Shown here: piece by piece, positions 1 to 12,950 of the stretch
Layout of the letters: every line of letters starts with the position of its first letter
Position numbering within the stretch: position 1 is the stretch's first letter
Made by a program: the position numbers and the translations under genes
From: Costus lasius
Lineage: Eukaryota > Streptophyta > Magnoliopsida > Zingiberales > Costaceae
Assembly: GCA_027563935.2 (NCBI GenBank)
Contig: CM050451.1
Coordinates: 35,231,565-35,295,564, forward strand
Length of the DNA: 64,000 bases
Direction: 5' to 3'
Notes under the pieces: model-generated
What the model was told of the DNA's origin: nothing
Databases searched by the model: none
What the model saw: the letters and a program-made list of their open reading frames with translations, nothing else

Positions 1-578
1 GATCTTGAACCATTTGGTTCAAAGAGATCTAGACCATGGCTAGGGCTGGTTTAATGAACCGAATTGGGTTGAACCTAATTGACTTGAACCGGTTCACATG
101 GGTGAACGTATGGTTCAAGGTATAAAGGCTTGTTGGGCGGTTTTTCCTTCAAGTGAGCGCATGGCTTGAAAACCTTCCATTTATGGAAGTGTAACGCCAT
201 GACTTGATTGGAGAAGGCTTAACGCAAATCGGTTTTACGGAATTGTCATCTTCGTTGGACAAAAGAGGATTCTTGGAGACGGTAGCTCTCGGCCAAGCGC
301 ATCTCAACACACGACAAGGACATTGGGATCTCTTGCTAGCACAAGGAAGATCCTAAAGGGTAGCCACCCCTCATCTTGTGTGTGAACTTGAAGAGGAGAC
401 CTACTTTGATCTCTTGCTTCCAAGCCGCCACCCTCTTCATGGCTTTGGTATGAGTTCTCATAACTTCAAGTTGATCATATAGTTATCATATTCGATCTTG
501 TTTAGAAACCCTTTTCGCCATGCTTGTTAGAATCGCAAGTTTAGGGTTTCTCCCCCCTTTGAACTAGGGGTTCCTTCA
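1..578 (+). repeat. 5' LTR of element A (3' third only)
   Basis: Matches the last 578 bases of the LTR at 6380-8028. It ends in CTTCA just before ATTGGTATCAGAGC. A GGTATGA donor-like site lies at 457-463, and a CTTG..CAAG hairpin around GCTAGCA at 332-346. Confidence 0.95.
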
Positions 579-2476
579 ATTGGTATCAGAGCTGGTTCTT
601 GATATGATCTATATGATTGCTTCAAGTCCTTGTGATCCATACATGTTGCGCTTACTTTTACTTGATGTATGCTTTGTTTACATGTAGTTGCGCTTGTATC
701 ATGCTTACATGAAGTTGCGCTTGTATCATGCTTACATCAATTTGCGCTTGTATCATGGTTAGATGAAGTATGCGCTCCCCCTTGAAGGGGACCCCCCTAA
801 AAAGTTTGCGCTCCCCCTTGAAGGGGACCCCCTTAGATCTAAGGGTTATCAACTTGCAAGCATGTTGTTTGTTTGTTTGTTTGCGCATGTTCTAGAAGTT
901 TTCCAAAACTTATATCTTGCGCGCATGATTAGATCTAAGGTGCCACTATATTAAATCCTTAGATGGGTTGATAGGGTTGAAAGCATCTTCTAGGTTAGAT
1001 CCAACTAGTCTGATCAGACCATCTGACAGCCTAGATGGGTTGACCTGATAGCACCTGTGCGCAAGCACAAGGTGGCTATGGGTTGACTGCATCTAGGGCG
1101 TGTAGCGAGGTCTGGTTGAGACACTATTGAACACACATGAGTTAGGCCCGGGGTCACACCCGCTTCCCAAAACTCATGAGGGTGGTTCAGCCCTTGGCGC
1201 ATGCATGGTTGACCATTAGGTCAACACGGGTCAGTTAGGACTCGGTGCATGCAAGGGCAAAGGATCTAACTAGATGGATGAGTGGATCCCCATCAATGGA
1301 CCATTGTAAGGTTATAGGGCTCATAAGGAAATTAAAATTGATGCCATGGGGTATTTTCAAAAAAAAAAAAAATTTTTATTTCCTGATTGGATCACATGTT
1401 GATTGAACCATATGCTTGTTTATTTAGTCTTATGTGGGTTGCCCTATTGTGTGCTGTGCTGGGGCCTGCGTGCCTGGTAATTTATAAGTTAAATTTATTG
1501 TGGTCTGCGAATCACTTTTTCATTAATTTATTGTATATTTGACTTGCGAGTCAAAGCTTGTCTAGATAGATCAAATTGTATTTGATTAGACAAGAGCACA
1601 AATGCACACATCCCAAAGGAGCATTCAGCTGGTGGCGCACCTGAGGTGCTCTTGGCGCTAGGGCCCTGGGTTGGACCAGATGAGATGCAAAAGAGCTCAA
1701 GTGAAGACTTAAGGAAAATTAAGGTCTTACTAGGGTTCATGGGCTTTTACCACATAAGATCATGCTTTCTATTTATTGTTTAAATAATTAGAATTGCATG
1801 TTTAAGTTTATCTTCTGCTATCACCATAGGATTTGCATGATAGTGAAGAAGATAAAAGACCGTTAAAATCCAACGCTAATATATCAAGCTCGTAAGCCTT
1901 CTGACGCGAAACCTCGCCGTTCTGACTATCGTTGGAGCCGTGTTGAACCCACTCAGTGGGCACGTCCATCTATCTTCAGACGGTGCTGGATTTCACCTGC
2001 GTGTTACAGAGTTGGGATTTATCCCCTCTCGTTGCTCAGCATAGCACGTGGTGGTCCAGGGAGTAGGTCAGGTCAGCTTGACCATGTAGGCTGCATATGT
2101 GGCGCATATGGTAGCACATGGAGGCAGCCATCTGTGGGATCAGAGACTGTGTTGTACCAACTCAGTTGGCACAGTCTGCTGGATTGCCCAGATGAAGGGG
2201 AATCGCACGGGTTGGCGATTGGCTGGGACAGCCTACCAGAAATTAGTACTTGTCATCTCTGTGCATCTTATCTCGCCTGAGCGGGACGCGGAGACCAAGT
2301 ATGAAATCTGGATCCCATCTCACTAAAAGAGTGTTACTCTTTCGGACTGTTTACTGGATTTTTCAGTCAGACAAAATAGTGAGAAAAGAATCTTTCTTAA
2401 GTCCTGGACTGATTCTGAACATTGATACTGACCTTGCTGTTCTTGCTTGTTGTAGATTCCTGCAGCAACGAACACC
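579..2476 (+). other. Untranslated leader of A
   Basis: About 1.9 kb between LTR and gag with no convincing large ORF. It contains a GCTCCCCCTTGAAGGGGACC direct repeat near 771-830, an A/T homopolymer run near 1357-1378, a conserved stem-loop at 1809-1854, and serial hairpins at 1948-1960, 2157-2169 and 2272-2285. A 75-codon upstream ORF occupies 2099-2326. A TACTGAC plus TTGTTGTAG acceptor-like signal ends at 2455. The tRNA-like module found in G2, D, E and C is absent here. Confidence 0.85.
581..592 (+). promoter_or_regulatory. Primer-binding site of A (initiator tRNA-Met)
   Basis: TGGTATCAGAGC lies two bases after the LTR end. This is the standard plant copia minus-strand primer site, complementary to the 3' end of initiator tRNA-Met. 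Confidence 0.92.
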
Positions 2477-5400
2477 ATGAGCTTCAATGTGCGATCCCTA
2501 CTGGAAAGGGAGAAGTTTGCTGGGCCAAACTTCTCTGACTGGTTTGGACACCTTAAGATCGTTCTTAAGGCAGAGAGGAAACTGTATGTCCTCGAGACGG
2601 CGATACCGCCGCAGCCCGCTCCGAACGCCGCAAGGGCGGTTCGGGATGCCTATGAAAAGCACGTCAATGATAGCATTGATGTCGCTTGCCTGATGCTAGC
2701 GTCTATGACGCCACCGCTGCAGCGTCAGCATGAGGATATGTCGGCTATAGAGATTATAGCGAATCTCAAGATGCTGTATGCTGCACAGGCGAGGACAGAA
2801 CGCTATAATCTGACGAAGCTCTTCTTTCAGAGCAAACTGGCTGATGGGAGCCCAGTGGGAGCTCACGTGCTCAAGATGATTGGGCACAAGGAGGCTCTAG
2901 AGAAACTGGGGCATACCATCAACCAGGAGCTTGCTGTGGATATTATTCTGCAGTCTCTCCCGCCCTCTTTCGATGCGTTCATCATTAATTTTAATATGAA
3001 CAAAATCGATTGTACGCCGGCAGAGCTGCTCAATATGCTCTTGACCACTGAGGAAACTCTGAAGGGAAAGCCTTCAACCTCTGTCTTAATGGTTCCTTCT
3101 AGGAACAAGAAGAAGGGGAAGAAGGGCAAGGCCCCTGTCAAGAATTACAGCAAGGCTCTGAAACAGAAGGTGAAGCGGTCGAAGGACAACAGGTGTTTCC
3201 ACTGTGGCCAGCTGGGTCACTGGAAAAAGGACTGTAAAGCGCTCCAAGGAGATAAGAGGGGAAGCATCGCTTCTGGCTCAGGTATATTCGTGACGGAAGT
3301 CATGGTTTCATCTTCTTCTATTTCATGGGTGTTGGACACTGCATGTGGAGTTCACATTTGTTCAAATGTACAGGAACTCAAGAGAAGAAGGCAGGTGGGA
3401 CAGCATGAGGTAGACCTACGAGTTGGAAACGGGGCACGGGTTGCTGCTGTTGCTGTAGGAGACTATTTCATTACTTTACCATCTGGCATTGTATTAGAAT
3501 TAAACAATTGTTATTGTACCCAGTATTACCAAGAATATTATCTCTATTCCTGCGCTTGTCAGGAAAGGATTTGCCTTTGAATGCAAAATTTCAAAGTGTG
3601 TTTTAACTTATGATAATATTGTGTATGCGACTGGTTCAATTAACAATGGGTTATTCATGTTGGACATGGAATATTCTATACAAAACATTGATAACAAGAA
3701 AGCCAAGTATGCTGATGACAGCACCTTGTTATGGCATAGTCGTTTAGGCCATATAAACGAGAAGCGCATTAAGCGGTTGCATGATCATGGACTGCTGGGA
3801 TCTTTCTCCTATGAGGAGATTGATACATGCAAAGCTTGTTTGATGGGTAAAATGACGAAGTCTCCTTTTCCTAACAAAGGACAAAGGGCTTCAGGTTTAC
3901 TTGACCTTATACACAGTGATGTGTGTGGGCCTTTCAGTAAACATGCCAGAGGTGGCTATCAGTACTTCGTTACCTTTACTGATGATTTCAGTAGGTATGG
4001 TTATGTCTATCTGATGAGACATAAGAGTGAATCTTTTGACAAGTTCAAAGAGTTCAAAAATGAAGTACAAAATCAGTTAGGCCGAAATATCAAGGCACTT
4101 CGTTCTGATCGAGGTGGTGAATACCTAAGTCGAGAGTTTACTGACTATCTGAAAGAGTGTGGGATTATCTCACAGCTCACTCCACCAGGAACACCGCAAT
4201 GGAATGGTGTGTCCGAGAGGAGAAATAGAACGTTACTTGATATGGTTCGTTCTATGATGAGTCAGGCTACTCTACCGTACTCCTTTTGGGGTTTTGCACT
4301 GGAGACAGCTGCAAAGGTACTAAACCGAGTGCCATCCAAGGCAGTTTCAAAGACGCCATATGAGTTATGGTATGGGAAACAGCCTAGCTTGACATTTATC
4401 AGGATCTGGGGTTGCGAGGCTTATGTCAAAAAGCTCGCCTCTGGGAAACTGGAGAGCAGATCTGATAAATGCATCTTTGTCGGTTACCCTAAGGAAACTA
4501 AGGGTTATTATTTCTTCGATCCCAAAGAGAACAAGGTTTTTGTTGCTCGGACGGCCATATTTCTTGAGAAGGAATTTCTTCTGCAAGAGGCCAGTGGGAG
4601 AGAAATAAAACTGGATGAGAATCCAGAGGAAGGACAAAGTGCTCAAGCACAGTTGGATGAGCTTGAGCCGGTAGATCAGGTTATTGAACAACCTGAGGCT
4701 CAAATAACACGGGAACCGCGAAGATCGGGAAGGATCCGTCGTCAGCCTGAGCGCTATGACGGAGTCTACATCATTGATAATGATGAACCCCTCACTTATG
4801 CGGATGCGGTCAGTGGACCGGAGTCAGCTAGATGGCTTGTAGCTATGCGAGCCGAAATGGACTCCATGTCAGATAACCAAGTATGGGATTTGGTTGATCC
4901 GCCTCCGGGAGTAATCCCTATAGGCTGTAAATGGATCTTCAAGAAGAAGATTGACATGGATGGTAACGTGGTTACCTATAAAGGCAGGCTAGTTGCGAAA
5001 GGTTTCAAACAAATCTACGGGATAGATTATGATGAAACTTTCTCACCTGTAGCTATGTTTAAGTCTATTCGGATTCTTTTCGCAATAGCTGCATATTACG
5101 ATTATGAGATCTGGCAGATGGATGTGAAGACAGCTTTCCTTAATGGAAATCTGGATGAGGATGTGTATATGACACAACCTGAAGGTTTCACTAATCCATC
5201 AGATCGTCATAAAATATGCAAGTTAAAGAAGTCCATTTATGGACTTAAACAAGCATCTAGGAGCTGGAATATTCGTTTTGATGAATCAATCTCTGAGTTT
5301 GGTTTCATCAAGAACGAAGATGACCCGTGTGTGTATAAGAGGTTTAGTGGGAGCGTGATTACATTCCTAATCCTCTACGTCGATGACATCTTGATCATTG

Positions 5401-6359
5401 GAAATGATATTCCTGAACTGCATGCTGTTAAAGCATGGTTAGGAAAATGTTTCCAGATGAAAGATTTAGGAGAAGCAGCCTATGTATTAGGTGTGAAGAT
5501 CTACAGAGATAGATCTAAGAGGCTTCTCGGGTTGTGCCAGAGTACTTACATCGATAAGGTCCTGGAGAGATTCCATTTAGAGAATTCTAAACGTGGATAT
5601 CTTCCAGTCAGACATGGTCTGAATCTTTCGAAGAGTCAGTGTCCACAAACACAGACTGAGAAAGATGAGATGGACAATACGCCTTATGCTTCGGCTATTG
5701 GGTCCATTATGTATGCGATGTTGTGTACTCGCCCAGACGTCGCTTACGGGTTAAGCGTGACCAGTCGATTCCAAAGTAATCCAGGTTTGGCGCACTGGAT
5801 TGCAGTCAAGAACATCTTAAAATATCTGCGGAGGACCAAAGATATGTTCTTGATATATGGTGGTCAGGAAGAACTCAGTATAGAGGGATATACTGATGCT
5901 TCATTCCAGTCGGACCAGGATGATTTCCGATCGCAGTCAGGCTATATTTTTAGCTTGAATGGTGGAGCAGTGGTGTGGAAGAGTTTCAAACAGTCAACTG
6001 TTGCTGATTCCACAACAGAAGCCGAGTATGTTGCAGCCTCGGAAGCATCCAAGGAGGCAGTCTGGATTCGTAAGTTCGTGAGAGAACTTGGTGTCGTTCC
6101 TTCGAGTGCAGATCCTTTGGTTATCTTCTGTGATAACACTGGAGCAATAGCACAAGCAAAGGAACCACGGTCGCACCAGAAGTCCAAGCACATACAGAGA
6201 CGGTTTCACTTGATCCGGGAGATCATTGATCGTGGCGAGATCAAGATTTGCAAGGTTCATACAGATGACAATCTGGCAGACCCGCTTACCAAGCCTCTGG
6301 CGCAGCAGAAGCATGAGCAGCACTGTAATAATATGGGTTTGAGATTTCTCAACCATTAG
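2477..6359 (+). pseudogene. Gag-Pol polyprotein of A, one frameshift
   Basis: Encodes Gag with a CX2CX4HX4C zinc knuckle (CFHCGQLGHWKKDC), protease (WVLDTACG), integrase (HHCC zinc finger, then DD35E ending in GVSERR), reverse transcriptase (YVDD) and RNase H. The start is the ATG in ACACCATGAGC, shared by all family 1 copies. The frame is broken near 3511-3516, where a T-run is two bases shorter than in G1 (TTATTGTACC against TTATTTTGTACC). Gag and the protease active site therefore read from 2477 to 3580, and integrase onward reads in another frame to the stop at 6357-6359. Everything downstream is open and the motifs are intact, so the lesion is recent. The polyprotein would form cytoplasmic virus-like particles and drive copy-and-paste transposition. 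Confidence 0.93.
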
Positions 6360-6368
6360 ATTAAGTGC

Positions 6369-6379
6369 AAGTGGGAGAT
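6369..6379 (+). promoter_or_regulatory. Polypurine tract of A
   Basis: AAGTGGGAGAT directly before the 3' LTR. It is the plus-strand priming site and is identical in the other family 1 copies and in B1. Confidence 0.85.
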
Positions 6380-8028
6380 TGTTGGGGTATGCCCTTAAGG
6401 CTAATGTTTGAGGCCTTTGGGATTGTAATAGTATCATGTAATAAACTGTTGTGTTTTATAAAGGCATGGTTGTTATTCAGACTGTTACCTTGTCTGCTAT
6501 AATAAGTGTACTTCTGAATAATGTCTCAAAGCTGTTCAGCTGGGCTGACATGCTCTTTGTCCTTAGTCGAGATATCTTGGTGAACATGAGACAGCCTTGA
6601 TATGATTGAGACTAATATGTGTGCTAATCTTATAGGATGCTTCGAGCATGGAATAAGATGTAGACTCATGGGTACATTGGATGTACTGGACAGACCCTAC
6701 TGGGATATTCCATTGCTTGTCACAATGTGAATGATCCTTATAAGCAGCAAGTGGCACATGTCCTTTGACTTGAGATCACTTGTGTTTCTAAATGATGATT
6801 GTCATTGTTTTGAGGTAGTTCAATATCATTTGAAACATAATGATTATAGACTATCTTGGATGGTGAGCTTGAGTCAGGTTAGGGCTCTTGTGATAGATAA
6901 AGGATTGCCGTCTCCTTGTTCAAGGAGTGTGATGTTCTAAGGGGCCCCCCCGATATGAGATGATTGAGGAAGTGTATGGCCATACCCAGATGACTATGTT
7001 CATCTGATCTAATCATGCTCATCATATTGGAGTTACAAGCTTGACCCGCTTGTCCAATAAGAACATCCAGTGGCAAAGGACACATGTATGCCAAGTGAGT
7101 TGATTCACACTTGTGCTGTGGTTTGGGTGGAGTCTTGGAAGACTCTTTCCTTTATATCGGGAGACAGTGATGTGTTGCTAGATACCCCTCACTGATCGTG
7201 ATAACGTAAGTTATCGTTACCGACATTTAGAGGAAACCCTCAGGGTCGCACAATTTGATGATATGGCTTACTTAAGTCAGATCGTGTGGACTGAACTGTT
7301 TAGACTCAGTTTAAACGAGTTCAGACTCTGATTGTAAGTGAGATCTAGTCTGATCATGTTTGATTGATTGGGGCTTGAGATCGGTAAGCTTCGATCGAGA
7401 GTTTGGATGCTAGATCATAGAGATCAAGAGCATCAAGAGATGAACGGTTAGATCTTGAACCATTTGGTTCAAAGAGATCTAGACCATGGCTTGGGCTGGT
7501 TTAATGAACCGAATTGGGTTGAACCTAATTGACTTGAACCGGTTCACATGGGTGAACGTATGGTTCAAGGTGTAAAGGCTTGTTGGGCGGTTTTTCCTTC
7601 AAGTGAGCGCATGGCTTGAAAACCTTCCATTTATGGAAGTGTAACGCCATGACTTGATTGGAGAAGGCTTAACACAAATCGGTTTTACGGAATTGTCATC
7701 TTCGTTGGACAAAAGAGGATTCTTGGAGACGGTAGCTCTCGGCCAAGGGCATCTCAACACACGACAAGGACATTGGGATCTCTTGCTAGCACAAGGAAGA
7801 TCCTAAAGGGTAGCCACCCCTCATCTTGTGTGTGAACTTGAAGAGGAGACCTACTTTGATCTCTTGCTTCCAAGCCGCCACCCTCTTCATGGCTTTGGTA
7901 TGAGTTCTCATAACTTCAAGTTGATCATATAGTTATCATATTCGATCTTGTTTAGAAACCCTTTTCGCCATGCTTGTTAGAATCGCAAGTTTAGGGTTTC
8001 TCCCCCCTTTGAACTAGGGGTTCCTTCA
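6380..8028 (+). repeat. 3' LTR of A (1,649 bp)
   Basis: Begins TGTTGGGGTATGCCC and ends CTTCA. It holds a GTATGGCCATAC palindrome, a TTTATATC TATA-like box at 7151-7158, an imperfect palindrome GATAACGTAAGTTATC shortly downstream, and the GCTAGCA hairpin near its 3' end. Confidence 0.95.
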
Positions 8029-8122
8029 AGTGTGGGATCATATCCCAACTCACTCCTCCTGGAACACCTCAATGGAATGGTGTGTCTGAAAGGAGAAATT
8101 GAACTTTATTGGATATGGTTCG
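8029..8122 (+). pseudogene. B1 integrase fragment (catalytic core, GVSERR motif)
   Basis: Nearly identical to 59859-59952 of B2. Translates through the conserved integrase stretch around PPGTPQWNGVSERRN; the conserved glutamate of the DD35E triad is in SERR. A CGA to TGA change in AGAAATTGA (CGA in B2) creates a stop just after. It is bounded on the left by the 3' LTR of A and on the right by C. Reading resumes at 50987 after the GTTCG duplication. Confidence 0.88.
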
Positions 8123-9804
8123 TGTAAGTCCCCTTCAAGGGGGAGCGAAACCCTAATAGGCGCATAACAAAAATTCGAAGCGGAAGCAAGGGTTTCTATA
8201 TCGCATGCATGTCATATGATCAACTTGTTAAAAACTTGCAAAGATCGACAAGTGATCTTACCATAGCCATTGCTTTGGATGGCGGCTTGGAAATGAGAGA
8301 ACGAAATGGTTCTCCTCCAAAGATGACGCACACAAGACGATGGATCGGCTACTTCTTGTTGCTCCTTGTGCTAGCAAGGATCTCCAAGTCTCCTGATCAC
8401 GTTGAGGGGATTTAGATGATCTCCTTTCTTGGCTCAAACTCTCTCAAAAGCGTGAAGAAGTTCTCCCACGAGAGAAGAGGCGACGAGACGTGAAGAGACC
8501 AGAGAGGGCGTAACTCTCTCGAACGTGTAGTGCGTTACCTTATTTTGGAAAACCAAAAATAGTAACCGCCTAACGTTCATGCGTTCATGCGTTCATGGGT
8601 TTACCCCAACGCATTTTGCTCTCTCCCTTGAACCATGCGCTCACTCAATGAGCTGGTTCAATGTCGGTTTGGTTCAAAGACCAATTAACCCAAGCCATAT
8701 GGTCTAGATCACAATAAACCCTAAAGGTTCAAGATCTAACCGTTCATCTCTTGATGCTCCTGATCTCACCGATCTAGCATCCAATCTCTCGATCGAAGCT
8801 TACCGATCTCAAGCCCTAATCAATCAAACATGATCAGACCAGATCTCACTTACAATCAGAGTTTAAATCCCTTTAAACTAAACCCAAACAATTCAGTCCA
8901 CACGATCTGACTTAAGTAAGCCATATCATCAAATTGTGCGACCCTAAGGGTTTCCTTTAAATGTCGGTAACGATAACTTACGTTATCACGATCAGTGAGG
9001 GGTATCTAGCAACACATCACTGTCTCCCGATATAAAGGAAAGAGTCTTCCAAGACTACACCCAAACCACAGCACAAGTGTGAATCCACTTCACTAGGCAT
9101 ACATGTTTCCTTTGCCACTGGATGTTCTTATTGGACAAGCGTGTCAAGCTTGTAGCTCCAATATGATGAGCATGATTAGATCAGATCAACATAGTCACCT
9201 GGGTATGGCCATACACTTTCTCAATCATCTCAATCAGGGGGCCCCAGTAGAACATCACACTCCAATCAAGGAGACGGCAATCCTATATCTATCACTAGTG
9301 CCCTAACATGACTCATGATCATTATCCAAGATAGTCTATAACCATTATGTTTCAAATGATATTGAACTACCTCAAAACAATGACAATCATCATTTAGAAA
9401 CACAAGTGATCTCAAGTCAGAGGACATGTGCCACTTGTTGCAAACAAGGATTATTCACATTGTGACAAGCAATCGAATATCCTAGTAGGGTCTGTCCAGT
9501 ACATCCAATGTACCCATGAGTCAACATCTTATTCCATGCTCGAAGCATTCTACAAGATTAGAACACATATTAGTCTCAATCATATCAAGGCTGTCTCATG
9601 TTCACCAAGATATCTTGACTAAGGACATTACAGCATGTCAGCCAAGCTGAACAGCATTGAGACATTATTCAGAAGCACACTTATTGCAGCAGACAATGTA
9701 ACAAACTGAATAACAACCATTGCCTTTATAAACATAAGAGTTTATACATGATACTGAAAGAATCCCAAGGCCTCAAACATTAGCCTTAAGGGCATACCCC
9801 AACA
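8123..9804 (-). repeat. 3' LTR of C (1,682 bp)
   Basis: On the plus strand it starts TGTAAGTCCCC and ends ACCCCAACA, followed by the reverse complement of the polypurine tract. It aligns over its full length with 49304-50986. Confidence 0.95.
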
Positions 9805-9824
9805 ATCTCCCACTTGCACTTAAT

Positions 9825-11208
9825 CTAATGGTTGAGAAATCTCAAACCCATATTATTACAGTGCTTCTCATGCTTCTGCTGCGCCAGAGGCTTGGTAAGC
9901 GGGTCAGCCAGATTGTCATCTGTATGAACCTTGCAGATTTTAATCTCACCACGATCAATGATCTCCCGGATCAAGTGAAACCGTCTCTGTATGTGCTTGG
10001 ACTTCTGGTGCGACCGTGGTTCCTTTGCTTGTGCGATTGCTCCAGTGTTATCACAGAAGATAACCAAAGGATCTGCACTCGAAGGAACAACACCAAGTTC
10101 CTGAATGAACTTATGAATCCACACTGCCTCCTTAGATGCTTCTGAGGCTGCAACATACTCGGCTTCTGTTGTGGAATCAGCAACAATAGACTGTTTGAAA
10201 CTTTTCCACACCACTGCTCCTCCATTCAAGCTAAAAACATAGCCTGATTGCGATCGGAAATCATCCTGGTCCGATTGGAACGAAGCGTCAGTATATCCTT
10301 CAATACTGAGTTCTTCCTGACCACCATATACCAAGAATATGTCTTTGGTCCTCCGTAGATATTTTAAAATGTTCCTGACCGCAATCTAGTGTGCCTTACC
10401 TGGATTACTTTGGAATCGACTGGTCACGCTTAACCCGTAAGCGACGTCTGGGCGAGTACACAACATCGCATACATAATGGACCCAATAGCCGAAGCATAA
10501 GGCGTATTGTCCATTTCATCTTTCTCAGATTGTGTTTGAGGACACTGGCTCTTAGAAAGATTCAGACCATGTCTGATTGAAAGATATCCTCTTTTAGAAT
10601 TCTCTAAATGGAATCTCTCCAGGACTTTATCGATGTAAGTACTCTGGCACAGCCCGAGAAGCCTCTTAGATCTATCCCTGTAGATCTTCACACCTAACAC
10701 ATAGGCTGCTTCTCCTAGATCTTTCATCTGGAAACATTTTCTTAACCATGCTTTAACAGCATGCAGTTCAGGAATATCGTTTCCAATGATTAAGATATCA
10801 TCGACGTAGAGGACTAGGAAAGTAATCACGCTCCCACTAAACCTCTTATATACACACGGGTCATCTTCATTCTTGATGAAACCAAATTCACATATTGATT
10901 CATCAAAACGAATATTCCAGCTTCTTGATGCTTGCTTAAGTCCATAAATGGACTTCTTTAACTTGCATATTTTATGACGATCTGATGGATTATTTAAACC
11001 TTCAGGTTGTGTCATATGCACATCCTCATCCAGTTTTCCATTAAGGAAAGCGGTCTTCACATCCATCTGCCAGATCTCATAATCGTAATATGCTGCTATC
11101 GCGAAAAGAATCTGAATAGACTTGAACATGGCTACAGGAGAGAAAGTTTCATCATAATCTATCCCGTAGATTTGTTTGAAACCTTTCGCAACTAGCCTGC
11201 CCTTATAG
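9825..11208 (-). pseudogene. C Pol 3' part: reverse transcriptase and RNase H
   Basis: Minus-strand reading contains the YVDD catalytic box, MKDLGEAAYVLGVKIY, the RNase H EGYTDASF and STTEAEY motifs, and ends in the family 1 C-terminus NNMGLRFLNH. A TGG to TAG stop interrupts it near 10386-10388 (the Trp of AHWIAVKN). The 5' edge of this piece is the AACTAGCCTGCCCTTATAG junction where G1 inserted; the 5-bp flank is TATAG. The rest of Pol upstream is missing up to 27726. Confidence 0.92.
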
Positions 11209-12936
11209 TGTTGGGGTATGCCCTTAAGGCTAATGTTTGAGGCCTTGGGATTGTAAAAGTATCATGTAATAAACTCTTATGTTTATAAAAGGCATGGTTA
11301 TTATTCAGGTTGTTACCTTGTCTGCTGTAATAAGTGTACTTCTGAATAATGTCTCAAAGCTGTTCAGCTAGGCTGACAGGCTATAAGTCCTTAGTCGAGA
11401 TATCTTGGTGAACATGAGACAGCCTTGATATGGTTAAGACTAATATGTGTTCTAATCTTATAGGATGCTTCGAGCATCGAATAAGATGTAGACTCATGGG
11501 TACATTGGATGTACTGGACAGACCCTTCTAGGATATTCAATTGTTTGTCACAATGTGAATAATCCTTGATAGCAGCAAGTGGCACATTTCCTTTGACTTG
11601 AGATCACTTGTGTTTCTAAATGATGATTGTCATTGTTTTGAGGTAGTTCAATATCATTTGAAACATAATGATTATAGACTATCTTGGATGGTGAGCTTGA
11701 GTCAGGTTAGGGCACTAGTGATAGATAAAGGATTGCCGTCTCCTTTTTTAAGGAGTGTGATGTTCTAAAGGGGCCCCCCCTTATATGAGATGATTGAGAA
11801 AGTGTATGGCCATACCCAGATGACTATGTTCATCTGATCTAATCATGCTCATCGTATTGGAGTTACAGGCTTGACATGCTTGTCCAATAAGAACATCCAG
11901 TGGCAAAGGAAACATGCATGCCTTGTGAGTTTGATTCACACTTGTGCCATGGTTTGGGTGTAGTCTTGGAAGACTATTTCCTTTATATCGGGAGATAGTG
12001 ATGTGTTGCTAGATACCCCTCACTGATCGTGATAACGTAAGTTATCGTTACCGACATTTAAAGGAAACCCTCAGGGTCGCACAAATTGATGATATGACTT
12101 TCTTGAGTCAGATCGTGTGGACTGAATTGTTTTGGTTCAGTTTAAAGGAGTTTAAACTCTGATTGTAAGTGAGATCTAGCCTGATCATGTTTGATTGATT
12201 AGGGCTTGAGATCGGTAAGCTTCGATCGAGAGTAGTGATGCTAGATCGGTGAGATCAAAGGCATCAAGGGATGTACGGTTAGATCTCGAACCTTCATGGT
12301 TCAGATGAGATTTAGACCATTGCTTGGCTTGGTTCAATTTAGTCTTTAAACCGAATTCAATTAGACCGAATTCAATTGAACTGGTTCACATATGTGAACG
12401 CATGGTTCAATCGAATTGGCGTTTTGTTTTGGTTCATTAGACATGAACGTTTGAAGTGATGACTTACCATTTTTGGGAATGGAGGTTTCGGAAATGGTTC
12501 TTCAACGCCTCACTTGGATGAAAAAAAAAAAACGCTTGTCTCTTCCCAACGATTGCTTCTTGCTTTCGGTGTGGTGAGTTTGGACGAGGACAAGGAAGAG
12601 TTCATCCACGCCAAGTTCATCCTTCATCTCCTTCACGCGACAAGTGCACTTGAAGTCCTTGCTAGCACAAGGAGCAACAAGAAGAAAGGCCACTTCTCAT
12701 CTTGTGTGCGTATCTTGTGGAGGAGACCCCTATTCGATCTCTTCTTCCAAGCCGACCTCCAACTCTATGGCTATGGTATAGATCTAAACTCATTCAAGTT
12801 GATCATATGCTCATGCTAAGATCGTTGAAAACACATGCTTCCGCTTGCAATTTTATGCGCCACCCCTTAGTGTTTTCGCCCCCCTCTTGAAAGGGATTGC
12901 ATCAGGTTTGCGCTCCCCTTTGAAGGGGACCCTACA
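11209..12936 (+). repeat. 5' LTR of G1 (1,728 bp)
   Basis: TGTTGGGGTATGCCC to GGGGACCCTACA, followed by ATTGGTATCAGAGC. Its first 100 bases are identical to those of the middle LTR, after which the two diverge strongly. The TATA-like box is at 11982-11989. Confidence 0.94.
11982..11989 (+). promoter_or_regulatory. TATA-like box in LTR
   Basis: TTTATATC sits within CCTTTATATCGGGAGA, conserved in every family 1 LTR (for example 7151-7158, 19397-19404, 53582-53589). It lies roughly 775 bases into the LTR, a reasonable U3/R boundary. No transcription start is known, so the call is tentative. Confidence 0.45.
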
Positions 12937-12938
12937 AT

Positions 12939-12950
12939 TGGTATCAGAGC
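12939..12950 (+). promoter_or_regulatory. Primer-binding site of G1
   Basis: TGGTATCAGAGC two bases after the LTR; matches initiator tRNA-Met. Confidence 0.92.

Larger units (their letters stand above)
1..8028 (+). mobile_element. Element A: Ty1/copia LTR retrotransposon, family 1, left end outside window
   Basis: A near full-length element: partial 5' LTR, primer-binding site, long leader, Gag-Pol reading region, polypurine tract and full 3' LTR. The first 578 bases align without gaps to 7451-8028 in the 3' LTR, with four mismatches by eye (about 0.7%), so the insertion is young. The base after the 3' LTR starts a family 2 integrase fragment, so A lies inside element B1. The 5 bases after the LTR are AGTGT; the matching left duplication would be outside the window. 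Assignment to the Angela/BARE-like group is inferred from LTR length, leader length and LTR termini. Confidence 0.93.

Noticed and set aside
1357..1378. A/T homopolymer as a polyadenylation or processed-gene tail
   Set aside because: It lies in the leader, the matching place in G1 is a short A-rich run, and there is no adjacent gene or duplication.
2250..2480. 76-codon ORF whose stop overlaps the gag ATG (ATGA) in A, and the same in G1 (14493-14723)
   Set aside because: Not kept in G2, D, E or B2, so coupled translation is unlikely.
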